NCBI GenBank assembly: GCA_905233825.1
Contig: CAJOFE010000004.1
Span: 124,001-188,000 of the forward strand
Length of the DNA stretch: 64,000 nucleotides
Source of the DNA: an uncultured Prevotella sp.
GTDB taxonomy: Bacteria; Bacteroidota; Bacteroidia; Bacteroidales; Bacteroidaceae
Direction of reading: 5' to 3'
A program made the position numbers and the translations under genes. The notes under the pieces were generated by a model, which saw only the letters and a list, made by a program, of their open reading frames with translations, was not told the origin of the DNA and did not search any database. Shown one piece after another: positions 8,856 to 15,912 of the stretch (position 1 is its first letter; every line of letters starts with the position of its first letter).

Positions 8856-9741
8856 GGTTCCTGACAATGTTTTGTGCCTCTTCGATGGTAGCGTCAAAGG
8901 GGCCTGTATGTTCAAGTTTTAAGGTGCACATAGCAGCGGCCAGTCGGCCTGCCTCGTCGCACGAAGCTCCGTTGGCCCTTGCATAGAGATAGCCTGCTGC
9001 ATAGGTGTCGCCACAGCCTGTGGCATCGACCACCTGTCGTGGCTCGTAGGAAGGAATCTCGTAGAAGCGGTTGCCGTCGTATATAAGACTGCCATAGCTA
9101 CCCAGTGTGATGAGCACCTCGCGCACGCCCCAACTGCTAATCTGCCGTGCACCGCGTTTCAGGTCGCGCTCACCATCGGTCAGCACATCTATCTCATGTT
9201 CATTCACTTTCAGAATCTCTGTATGTTTCAATACACGTAGCTTGTCAGTCCAATCAACGGCATAGACGCGCTGCTGACGCACTTCGCGCAAGTATCCCTG
9301 TACGTCGATGCAGACACGGCCCTTCTGAGCTAAGTATTCCACCACTTCGGGGGAGAAATCATCAACCAAAAGTGTGCCCAAATGGAACATGTCGGCTTCA
9401 GCATTCTGTAGCTGCTCAATGGTGAAGGGCGCTGCTTTTGAGAGCACCCGCTGACGGCGGTCGTTCATGTTGCGCCCATAGCTGTTCTCGAAGAACACGC
9501 TCGTAGGGCTATTCAGCGCCTGAATGTCGATGCCTGCCTCACGTAGTTTGGCAATCTCAGGCTTCAGATCGTCGCCAACGGCAGTAATGATGCCGAAGCT
9601 GACATCGTGTGGCAGATGGTTCATAGCCCAGGCGACGTAATAGGCCGTACCTCCTGCACAATCCACACCCTCAGGCAAACTGGGCGTGATAATGCGGTCG
9701 TGGGTGATGTGCCCGATGCAAAGAATCTGTTTCTTTTCCAT
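8845..9741 (-). CDS. PfkB/ribokinase family sugar or nucleoside kinase
   Basis: A 298-residue cytoplasmic kinase of the PfkB family. The N-terminal substrate-binding part has GGTAYYVAWAM and DVSFGIITAVGDD; the C-terminal signature DATGCGDTYAAGYLYA holds the anion hole and catalytic Asp, so it should be active. The substrate cannot be read from the sequence; members act on ribose, adenosine, fructose 1-phosphate and others. It is the first gene of a two-gene unit with tex. Three promoter-like sites on the minus strand lie upstream in a duplicated segment. Confidence 0.88.
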   Translation of the reverse strand: MEKKQILCIGHITHDRIITPSLPEGVDCAGGTAYYVAWAMNHLPHDVSFGIITAVGDDLKPEIAKLREAGIDIQALNSPTSVFFENSYGRNMNDRRQRVLSKAAPFTIEQLQNAEADMFHLGTLLVDDFSPEVVEYLAQKGRVCIDVQGYLREVRQQRVYAVDWTDKLRVLKHTEILKVNEHEIDVLTDGERDLKRGARQISSWGVREVLITLGSYGSLIYDGNRFYEIPSYEPRQVVDATGCGDTYAAGYLYARANGASCDEAGRLAAAMCTLKLEHTGPFDATIEEAQNIVRNHAE

Positions 9742-9750
9742 AACGACCTA

Positions 9751-9782
9751 CAAAGTTAGTGCAAATCGAACACAAAACCAAA
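9751..9782 (-). promoter_or_regulatory. Proximal promoter of the PfkB-tex operon
   Basis: Read on the minus strand, TTTG (9779-9782), a 20-base spacer and TAACTTTG (9751-9758) match the Bacteroidetes consensus. The start of transcription would fall a few bases upstream of the ATG at 9741, so the leader is very short. Confidence 0.65.
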
Positions 9783-9871
9783 AAAACAATTGTTTTTTTA
9801 AGTTTTGTTGAGATGCAGCCTAACTAAGACTGGAGGTCAAAGGTACGAATAAGCGAGGAGAAAACCAAAAC
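9751..9871. repeat. 121-bp direct repeat, copy 1
   Basis: This copy matches 9914-10034 at a constant offset of 163 bases. The match is nearly perfect from the CCAAAAAAACAATTG block to GAGGAGAAAACCAAAAC and weaker at the left end. Each copy holds a complete minus-strand promoter (TTTG, 20 bases, TACCTTTG), here at 9866-9869 and 9838-9845. Confidence 0.9.
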
Positions 9872-9913
9872 TTTTTGGGGTTTTCTCGAGCGAGAGCACC
9901 TTCGGCCGTAGGC

Positions 9914-10034
9914 CAAAGTATGTGCAAACTGAGCGAAAAACCAAAAAAACAATTGTTTTTTTAAGTTTTGTTGAGATGCAGCCTAACTAAGACTGGAGGT
10001 CAAAGGTACGAAAATGCGAGGAGAAAACCAAAAC
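9914..10034. repeat. 121-bp direct repeat, copy 2
   Basis: Second copy of the promoter-bearing repeat. The TTTG is at 10029-10032 and TACCTTTG at 10001-10008. The left-end promoter of copy 1 (TAACTTTG) is damaged here: one base of the TAnnTTTG spacing is lost. The 42-base spacer between copies (9872-9913) holds TTTTCTCGAGCGAGAGCACC and shows no gene. Confidence 0.9.
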
Positions 10035-10102
10035 ATAGTTAGTATGATATCTTGATGAAGTGAGAAAAAATGTATAGTGTCACTTTTCCTGACAAATGCC
10101 CT

Positions 10103-10162
10103 CTCATATTTCGCTCCAAATTCACCAAACGTAAAACGGTACGCGTATGAGCGAAATATGAG
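10103..10162. repeat. 14-bp perfect inverted repeat
   Basis: CTCATATTTCGCTC (10103-10116) is the exact reverse complement of GAGCGAAATATGAG (10149-10162), with a 32-base loop. No T-run follows it, so it is not a typical terminator. It could be a hairpin in a transcript or a bipartite binding site. Confidence 0.6.
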
Positions 10163-10227
10163 CATAGTTGTACCTGTCTCATTCCCAGTATCTTACGAAA
10201 TTGAGCCGTTTTCTGCCTGCTTTTTGA

Positions 10228-10420
10228 AGCCCCAAAACGCCCGAAAAGTGCCGTTTTTCGGCCAAAAAGATGCCATTTCCAGGGCCAGGAGAAGCATTCT
10301 TCATGGCAGGAAGGTGCCTTCTCGTTTCATCGAGAAGCGTTCTCGATTCATTGAGGAGCGTTCTCGTTTTGTTTTGGAACGTTCTAACTGCTGCGAAGGG
10401 GGTCGTTCTCCCTGTTTTCG
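10228..10420. repeat. Cluster of short palindromic repeats in a gene-free region
   Basis: The stretch alternates short palindromic units such as GTGCCGTTTTTCGGCC, AAGATGCC, GGTGCCTTCTCG, GAGAAGCGTTCTCG and GAGGAGCGTTCTCG. It belongs to the same style of intergenic repeat seen near 5.2, 49.8 and 62.4 kb. A frame open across it (10077-10559) encodes only repeat-derived Arg/Ser-rich sequence and is not a gene. Confidence 0.55.
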
Positions 10421-10539
10421 CCCTCCCGTTTTTCTAGTTTGCACTTTTTCGCAGTACCTTTTTTTGACTAATTTTCTTTACATCACTACAATTATGTTTT
10501 TCTGCTTGTACAATTATTTTTCATTTTTTACAGAAATAA

Positions 10540-10571
10540 TTTGCACAAACAGGAAATAATCACTATCTTTG
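10540..10571 (+). promoter_or_regulatory. Strong promoter of the candidate structured RNA
   Basis: TTTG at 10540-10543, a 20-base spacer and TATCTTTG at 10564-10571 give a full consensus match. No convincing protein start follows, which supports an RNA product starting near 10578. Confidence 0.75.
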
Positions 10572-10577
10572 CACCGA

Positions 10578-10960
10578 TTCGAATAGCCTGAAAGGGCGTG
10601 AGGGTCAGACATTTTGGAAAAAGGACGTTTACGAACGTTATCTTCTGTGTGTGAATCTCGCTAATTCAAGTCCGGAAGGAACGCAACAGGAACGTCCGCG
10701 TTGGGTGTATTGTACCCTGCTTACTTTTAAGGTGAGCTGTCTATACAATATATCACGGCGTGGGCTATCTCGAGTTGCTTATCCTGGACAAGGCAATGCG
10801 AGAGCCCACACACGGGATAAGCGGGAAGTAGAGCTACGCACGTCTTTCGCATTTAAAATAGCGACTACAAATGAACTGCCGAATTCGGGGAGCTATAGGC
10901 GCAAAGAACAGAATGCCTATGGCCAAAATAATGAAGAATAGAAAGGCTTTGCCTATGTGT
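10578..10960 (+). ncRNA. Candidate structured non-coding RNA with SRP-like hairpin and pseudoknot
   Basis: The region between a strong promoter and the gene at 11088 shows several compatible helices. GGACGTT (10623-10629) pairs with AACGTCC (10691-10697) and encloses GTCCGGAAGGAACGC (10670-10684), which resembles the GGAA-capped M-domain hairpin of SRP RNA. TATTGTA (10708-10714) pairs with TACAATA (10744-10750) around the hairpin GCTTAC/GTGAGC (10719-10724, 10732-10737). GTGGGCT (10760-10766) pairs with AGCCCAC (10803-10809); the inner loop TTATCC (10779-10784) pairs outside with GGATAA (10815-10820), forming a pseudoknot. Possible identities are SRP RNA with an extra domain, or a Bacteroidales-specific RNA family. 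The 3' end is uncertain; the weak pair AAAAGACG/CGTCTTTT (10972-11025) could terminate it. A GTG-initiated frame (10651-10941) overlaps but looks non-coding. Confidence 0.65.
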
Positions 10961-11028
10961 GAAATGTGCGTAAAAGACGGGAAGGTGCATTTTGTAAGGT
11001 TTTGAAAGGTCTTTTTTCGTCTTTTCTC

Positions 11029-11059
11029 TTGGAAGGATCAAATCTTTTACTTAAATTTG
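11029..11059 (+). promoter_or_regulatory. Promoter of the secreted two-domain protein
   Basis: TTG at 11029-11031, 20 bases and TAAATTTG at 11052-11059 lie 28 bases before the ATG at 11088. Confidence 0.7.
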
Positions 11060-11087
11060 CAGCGTAAAACTAAAAACATTTAGACTT

Positions 11088-12089
11088 ATGAAAAGGAGAT
11101 TTACTTTATTGTTGTTGCTGATTTCTTTGCTGGGAATCGCGAATACTGCCTTAGCCGACGACTTGACGGTGGGCGACGTGTCGAACTCTGGATGTAAGAG
11201 TACGAGAAGTGAAAGTGTTGCTGGCCATCAGATACTCAAGCTTACCCGTACTGAAAGCGGCTTGGTGGGCGAGCTGAGAGACTACTGGGCCAATTGTGGG
11301 TATGAGGACATCAAGGTAATGTGCGAGGAAGATGGGCAAAACCTCACTATTAACGTCAATGACGACGTTGAGTATTGGACCAATTGCGAATGCATTATTA
11401 ATGTCTACTTTACCATCTTCAACGCTCTGAAAGATGAATATCAGATAACGGTGCAGGGGAAGAATGTGGGTACGGTATCGTTCAAGGAGCATTCTGTAGT
11501 GGAAATTGACCTGAATACGTTAGAACGAGCCTACGAGGAAGGCTTTGAATATCCCCTCAAGGTGGAGGCAACAACAGTTTTACTACAGTCAGGCCCGGGC
11601 TCGGATCAGAGTCTCGATATACTCCATTGCGATAATTGCTGTTTCCGCTTTGCTATTTACAATTATGTTCTTCCCCCTGACTATAGCTATATAGACGTGC
11701 AGCCAGTCTTCAACGAAGACAGCACGCTGGTGGTCAATGTGCTAACCGATGGTGACCCCAACAAGGAAGGCAGTCAGGCGGCTCGCTTGAGTTTCCTCAT
11801 ATACAATATGATGAAATATAACTATCACCTGCAGTTGAACCACACCATCCTAAATGGAACCGAGAACGAAGCCACCGCCTGTCTGTATGAGGGTGACATT
11901 ACCGTACCAGAGTGGGGCAAAATCAACGTTCCCATTAGTAGCAATCAGCAATATACGCTCGCCGTATTGCCACAAACAACTGGCAGCAACGCTGAAGCTC
12001 CGTACTACGACATGCAGGGCCGTCGTATCATCGGCAAACCGGAGAGGGGTGTGTATATACAGAATGGGAAAAAGAAAGTAATAAGGTAA
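11088..12089 (+). CDS. Secreted protein with two copies of an unrecognised domain and a YDMQGRR tail
   Basis: A 333-residue protein with a signal peptide ending at TALADD (about residue 24). Two related units follow. The first (about 25-150) contains NCGYEDI and CECIINVYFTIFNALKDEYQ; the second (about 175-280) contains DNCCFRF and LSFLIYNMMKYNYHLQL. The first unit is clearly similar to the lipoprotein at 32170-32679 (CVCNINIYFTIRNATVRNYH). I do not recognise the domain. The tail YYDMQGRRIIGKPERGVYIQ is the C-terminal motif common on secreted Prevotella proteins and resembles type IX sorting tails. It has its own promoter and is followed by a terminator-like hairpin. Role unknown. Confidence 0.8.
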   Translation: MKRRFTLLLLLISLLGIANTALADDLTVGDVSNSGCKSTRSESVAGHQILKLTRTESGLVGELRDYWANCGYEDIKVMCEEDGQNLTINVNDDVEYWTNCECIINVYFTIFNALKDEYQITVQGKNVGTVSFKEHSVVEIDLNTLERAYEEGFEYPLKVEATTVLLQSGPGSDQSLDILHCDNCCFRFAIYNYVLPPDYSYIDVQPVFNEDSTLVVNVLTDGDPNKEGSQAARLSFLIYNMMKYNYHLQLNHTILNGTENEATACLYEGDITVPEWGKINVPISSNQQYTLAVLPQTTGSNAEAPYYDMQGRRIIGKPERGVYIQNGKKKVIR

Positions 12090-12108
12090 AATACTTTGGG
12101 TTCTATAG

Positions 12109-12148
12109 ATAGCGCTGCGCTTTAAATAGCGTGGCGCTATTTGGTTTT
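12109..12148 (+). terminator. Terminator-like hairpin
   Basis: ATAGCGC (12109-12115) pairs with GCGCTAT (12134-12140), followed by TTGGTTTT. The loop holds a second GCGC-type repeat. It lies 20 bases after the stop codon of the secreted protein. Confidence 0.55.
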
Positions 12149-12169
12149 CTTGCTTAGGAATGCAAATTA

Positions 12170-12212
12170 ATTTAGATTCTCTTTGCTAAATCGATTTTTT
12201 GCACTAACTTTG
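12170..12212 (+). promoter_or_regulatory. ABC exporter promoter with flanking inverted half-sites
   Basis: TTTG (12182-12185), 19 bases and TAACTTTG (12205-12212) form the promoter. The TTTG is bracketed by ATTTAG (12170-12175) and CTAAAT (12186-12191), an inverted pair using the same half-site as the palindromes at 5224-5259. A repressor bound here would cover the upstream promoter element. Confidence 0.5.
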
Positions 12213-12233
12213 CAGCAACTAACAACAAGACGA

Positions 12234-13997
12234 ATGCTAAGAACACTATACAATCAGATAGGAGAATACTGGCGGGCGGCTGTAGCTACGCCAGTACTGA
12301 CGGCTTTGGAGGTGGTGATGGATGTGCTCATCCCCTACGTCACGGCTATGCTCATCGATCGCGGCATTATGGCTGGCGACATGCAGGCCGTGTATCTCTA
12401 CGGGCTGCTGATGGTGGGTATGGCGTTGCTCTCGCTGCTGTTCGGCATTCTGGCAGGCCGTGTATCGGCATACGCCTCGACGGGCTTTGCTGCCAATCTG
12501 AGGCGAGCGATGTACAGGAACATCCAAACCTTTTCGTTTCAGGACATTGACAGATTCTCCACATCGGGATTGGTGACACGCATGACTACTGACGTGAACT
12601 CGCTTCAGAATGCTTTCCAGCAGATTCTGAGGGTGACGGTACGTGCGCCTTTCCGTCTGTTGCTCAGCATCGTGATGTGCTTGGTCATCGATCCTCGGCT
12701 CAGCCTTATCTTCATTCTTGCGATGCTTGTACTGGGTGTGAGCCTATACCTTATTATATCGCGCGTGGCACGACTGTTCCAGCAGGTGTATGTGAAGTAT
12801 GACGAACTGAATCAGAGTGTGCAGGAGAATGTGGCAGGCATTCGTGTGGTGAAGGCTTTCGTGCGCGAGGATTACGAGAACAAGAAGTTTGCGAAGGCTG
12901 CCGAAGGGCTGTATAAGCTCTATACTAAGGCTGAGAGCATGATGGCGCTGAACCACCCTGTGATGAATATGGTAGTGTATGGCTGCATCATCGCCCTCTC
13001 GTGGTGGGGTGCCCACTTCATTGTGAGTGGTACGCTGACTACGGGTGAGCTGACGTCGCTGTTCACTTACGTCATGTCTATCCTTCAGGCACTAATGATG
13101 CTGTCGATGATCTTTGTTATGCTGACGCAGAGTGCTGCTTCGGCCAAGCGTGTCAGTGAGGTGATAGAGCTGAAGGCCAGCATTGAAAATCCTGCTGAGC
13201 CGGTGATGGATGTCGCTGATGGCAGCGTGGAGTTCCGTGAGGTGCGTTTCGACTATCATACTGTTGCTGAGGGGGAGCATAAGCGTTCCGCTCTCTATCA
13301 TGTCTGTTTCCGCATTGAAAGTGGTGAGACCATCGGTGTTATTGGTGGCACGGGCTCTGGTAAATCTACATTGGTAAACTTGATTAGCAGACTTTACGAC
13401 ACCACGAAAGGAGAGGTACTTGTTGGTGGAAGGAACGTGAAGGAGTATGATTTGGCAGCTTTGCGTAATGCCGTTAGTGTGGTGTTGCAGCAGAATACGC
13501 TGTTCAGCGGCACGGTGCTTGATAATTTGCGCTGGGGAAACCCTAATGCCACGCTAGAGGAATGTCGCGAGGCTTGTCGCATGGCGCAGGCTGACGTTTT
13601 TATTAGTGAGATGCCACAGGGCTATGACACAAAGATAGAACAGGGAGGTACGAATGTCAGTGGCGGACAGAAGCAGCGCCTTTGTATTGCCCGCGCCCTG
13701 TTGAAGCATCCCAAGATACTGGTACTTGATGACTCCACTTCGGCCTGCGACACCCGTACCGATGCCCTCATCCAGCGTGCTTTCCGTGAACAGCTGCCCG
13801 AGATGACCAAGCTTATCATTGCCCAGCGCATCAGTAGCGTGGAGCATTGCGACCGCATCCTCGTCATGGACAATGGTATGGCAACAGGTTTTGACACCCA
13901 CGAGCATCTGCTACGTGACAATGCCCTCTACCGCGAAATTTATGACATTCAGACGAAAGATACAGGCGACTTTGACAAGAAAGGAGGTGCTGCATGA
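12234..13997 (+). CDS. ABC exporter half-transporter, degenerate ATPase site subunit
   Basis: A 587-residue type IV (MsbA-like) ABC exporter subunit: six-helix membrane domain (about 1-310) and C-terminal ATPase domain. Walker A GGTGSGKST (Lys377), signature VSGGQKQR and Walker B ending Asp499-Asp500 are visible. The catalytic Glu after Walker B is Asp500, and the switch His is Gln531 (IIAQRISS). This is the pattern of the non-hydrolysing site in heterodimeric exporters such as TM287/288. The start MLRTLYNQ at 12234 is chosen because the promoter lies inside any longer reading. It overlaps the partner gene by ATGA. The substrate (drug, lipid or peptide) cannot be inferred. Confidence 0.92.
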   Translation: MLRTLYNQIGEYWRAAVATPVLTALEVVMDVLIPYVTAMLIDRGIMAGDMQAVYLYGLLMVGMALLSLLFGILAGRVSAYASTGFAANLRRAMYRNIQTFSFQDIDRFSTSGLVTRMTTDVNSLQNAFQQILRVTVRAPFRLLLSIVMCLVIDPRLSLIFILAMLVLGVSLYLIISRVARLFQQVYVKYDELNQSVQENVAGIRVVKAFVREDYENKKFAKAAEGLYKLYTKAESMMALNHPVMNMVVYGCIIALSWWGAHFIVSGTLTTGELTSLFTYVMSILQALMMLSMIFVMLTQSAASAKRVSEVIELKASIENPAEPVMDVADGSVEFREVRFDYHTVAEGEHKRSALYHVCFRIESGETIGVIGGTGSGKSTLVNLISRLYDTTKGEVLVGGRNVKEYDLAALRNAVSVVLQQNTLFSGTVLDNLRWGNPNATLEECREACRMAQADVFISEMPQGYDTKIEQGGTNVSGGQKQRLCIARALLKHPKILVLDDSTSACDTRTDALIQRAFREQLPEMTKLIIAQRISSVEHCDRILVMDNGMATGFDTHEHLLRDNALYREIYDIQTKDTGDFDKKGGAA

Positions 13998-15814
13998 GAC
14001 AACCGAGTTTTGATCGCGGCCCTCGTGGTCCTCATGGGCAGAATGCTGGATTTCAGCGTGCCACGAAGCAGCAGAAGAAGGTCATGCTCCGACTGTTTGG
14101 CTTCGTGCTGAAACATTATAAGTTCTCGATACTCACCGTGCTTTTATGCATCGTGGTAAGTAGCATCACGTCGCTTTTCTCCACGTTGTTCACGCGGACG
14201 CTGATTGATGATTATATCACGCCGCTGACGCAGATGGCCAATCCCGAATACGCATCACTATTGCAGGCATTGTTCCGATTAGGGCTGATCCTGTTGTTGG
14301 GTGTCATCGCCTCCTATGCGTATAACCGCTTGATGATCAACGTGTCGCAAGGCACGATGTTGCGGCTGCGCAAACAGATATTCGAGCGAATGGAACAGTT
14401 GCCGCTCAGCTATTTCGACACCCATTCGCATGGCGAGCTGATGTCGGTCTATACCAACGATGTCGATTCTCTACGCCAGATGATTTCCACGGCGATGGCT
14501 CAGGTGTTCTCCAGCGTCATCACCATCGTAGCTACTTTTACGTCGATGGTAGTGCTCTCCATCCCCTTGACATTGGTGAGCATCTTCATTGCTGTCGTGA
14601 TGATGGTGACCACGACTAAGTTGGGCAAGTGGTCGCGCGGCTACTTCCGCACGCAGCAGGAGTCATTGGCCAACGTGAACGGTTTTATTGAGGAGATGAT
14701 GACCGGCCAAAAAGTTGTAAAAGTGTTCTGTCATGAGCAGCAGGCCATCGCGCAGTTTGAAACCATCAACGAGCAGTTGCGTTCGTCGGCCTATAACGCC
14801 AACAAGATAGCAAATGTAGTGATGCCTGTCAATGGGAACTTAGGCAATCTTGGTTACGTGCTCTTAGCCGTAGTCGGCGCAGCCTTGGCACTTTCTGGAA
14901 GTTGGGAACTATCTTTGGGAACGATAGTTGCATTCTTGCAGCTCAACAAGAGTTTCACACAGCCCATCAGTCATGTCTCGCAGCAGATCAACTCCGTGCT
15001 TAATGCCTCGGTGGGTGCAGAGCGCGTTTTTGCATTAGGCGATGCCGAACCAGAGGTGGACGAGGGAACGCAGCAATTGACAGCGCCGAAAGGCGATGTC
15101 GATTTCCAGCATGTCGATTTCGGTTATGTGCCTGAGAAGCAAGTGCTCTTCGATATCAACATCAACACCCAGCCAGGTCAGAAGATAGCCTTTGTGGGTG
15201 GCACAGGTGCTGGCAAGACCACCATCATCAACCTCATCAACCGTTTCTATGACATCCAGAAGGGCGCCATTCTCTACGACGGCATCCCCATTACCTCCAT
15301 TCAGAAACGATCCTTGCGTCAGAGCATGACCATCGTCTTGCAAGAGACGCATCTGTTTACAGGTACTGTGCTCGACAATATCCGCTATGGATGCCTGGAA
15401 GCAACCGACGAGGACTGCATTCGTGCCGCCCAGCTCGTAGGAGCCCACGACTTCATTCGTCGCCTGTCCGATGGCTACTATACAATGTTGCAGGGCGACG
15501 GCGGCAACCTCTCGCAGGGCGAGCGCCAGCTGCTGGCCATAGCCCGTGCTGCCGTAGCCAATCCACCCGTGCTCATTCTCGACGAGGCCACTAGCTCCAT
15601 TGACACCCGTACGGAACAGCTCGTACAGCGAGGCATGGACAGCATTATGCAGGGGCGCACCACCTTTGTCATTGCCCACCGTCTGAGCACCGTTCGCAAT
15701 GCCGACCAGATTATCGTCCTTGACCATGGTCGCATAGCAGAACACGGCACCCACCAAGAGCTTTTGGCCATGAAGGGGCAATACTATGAACTATATACGG
15801 GCAATGAGATATGA
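13994..15814 (+). CDS. ABC exporter half-transporter, canonical ATPase subunit
   Basis: The 606-residue partner of the preceding subunit, translationally coupled through an ATGA overlap. After a charged N-terminus rich in Gly, Arg and Gln it has a six-helix membrane domain (about 35-320) and an ATPase domain with Walker A GGTGAGKTT, signature LSQGERQ, Walker B LILDEATSS with catalytic Glu531 and switch His562 (VIAHRLSTV). All catalytic residues are intact, complementing the degenerate subunit. The pair probably forms a heterodimeric inner-membrane exporter. The stop codon is followed within 20 bases by the mutA promoter. Confidence 0.93.
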   Translation: MRQPSFDRGPRGPHGQNAGFQRATKQQKKVMLRLFGFVLKHYKFSILTVLLCIVVSSITSLFSTLFTRTLIDDYITPLTQMANPEYASLLQALFRLGLILLLGVIASYAYNRLMINVSQGTMLRLRKQIFERMEQLPLSYFDTHSHGELMSVYTNDVDSLRQMISTAMAQVFSSVITIVATFTSMVVLSIPLTLVSIFIAVVMMVTTTKLGKWSRGYFRTQQESLANVNGFIEEMMTGQKVVKVFCHEQQAIAQFETINEQLRSSAYNANKIANVVMPVNGNLGNLGYVLLAVVGAALALSGSWELSLGTIVAFLQLNKSFTQPISHVSQQINSVLNASVGAERVFALGDAEPEVDEGTQQLTAPKGDVDFQHVDFGYVPEKQVLFDININTQPGQKIAFVGGTGAGKTTIINLINRFYDIQKGAILYDGIPITSIQKRSLRQSMTIVLQETHLFTGTVLDNIRYGCLEATDEDCIRAAQLVGAHDFIRRLSDGYYTMLQGDGGNLSQGERQLLAIARAAVANPPVLILDEATSSIDTRTEQLVQRGMDSIMQGRTTFVIAHRLSTVRNADQIIVLDHGRIAEHGTHQELLAMKGQYYELYTGNEI

Positions 15815-15831
15815 AATATTTTCAAATATTC

Positions 15832-15862
15832 TTGCAACAAATGGAAAATTTTCGTAACTTTG
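15832..15862 (+). promoter_or_regulatory. Promoter of mutA-mutB
   Basis: TTG at 15832-15834, a 20-base spacer and TAACTTTG at 15855-15862 match the consensus. The leader to the ATG at 15913 is about 45 bases and A-rich, with no room for a cobalamin riboswitch. Confidence 0.75.
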
Positions 15863-15912
15863 CAGGCTAAATAGTAAAAACATACTTATTATAATAATTA
15901 CACAACAAAACT

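Noticed and set aside
9872..9913. Insertion sequence between the two 121-bp repeats
   Set aside because: The spacer is only 42 bases and has no transposase or terminal inverted repeats; simple tandem duplication explains the arrangement.
10077..10559. A 160-codon open frame in the gene-free region
   Set aside because: Its sequence changes character along its length, the middle is built from palindromic repeats (ERSRFIEERSRF), and no promoter or start context supports it.
10660..10700. RNase P RNA, based on AAGTCCGG
   Set aside because: The further conserved segments expected for RNase P RNA (GAGGAAAGTCCGGGC context, ACAGAAA, GGTAAACCC) were not found.
10651..10941. A 96-codon open frame with a GTG start
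   Set aside because: It overlaps the helices of the candidate RNA, is rich in Arg, Ser and Asn without domain features, and the base-pairing explains the conservation-like patterns better.
9742..11087. CRISPR array from the regular repeats
   Set aside because: The direct repeats are 121 bases with only two copies, and the shorter units are palindromic and irregularly spaced; no cas genes are present.
15863..15912. Cobalamin riboswitch before mutA
   Set aside because: Only about 50 AT-rich bases separate promoter and start codon; the long B12-box structure cannot fit.
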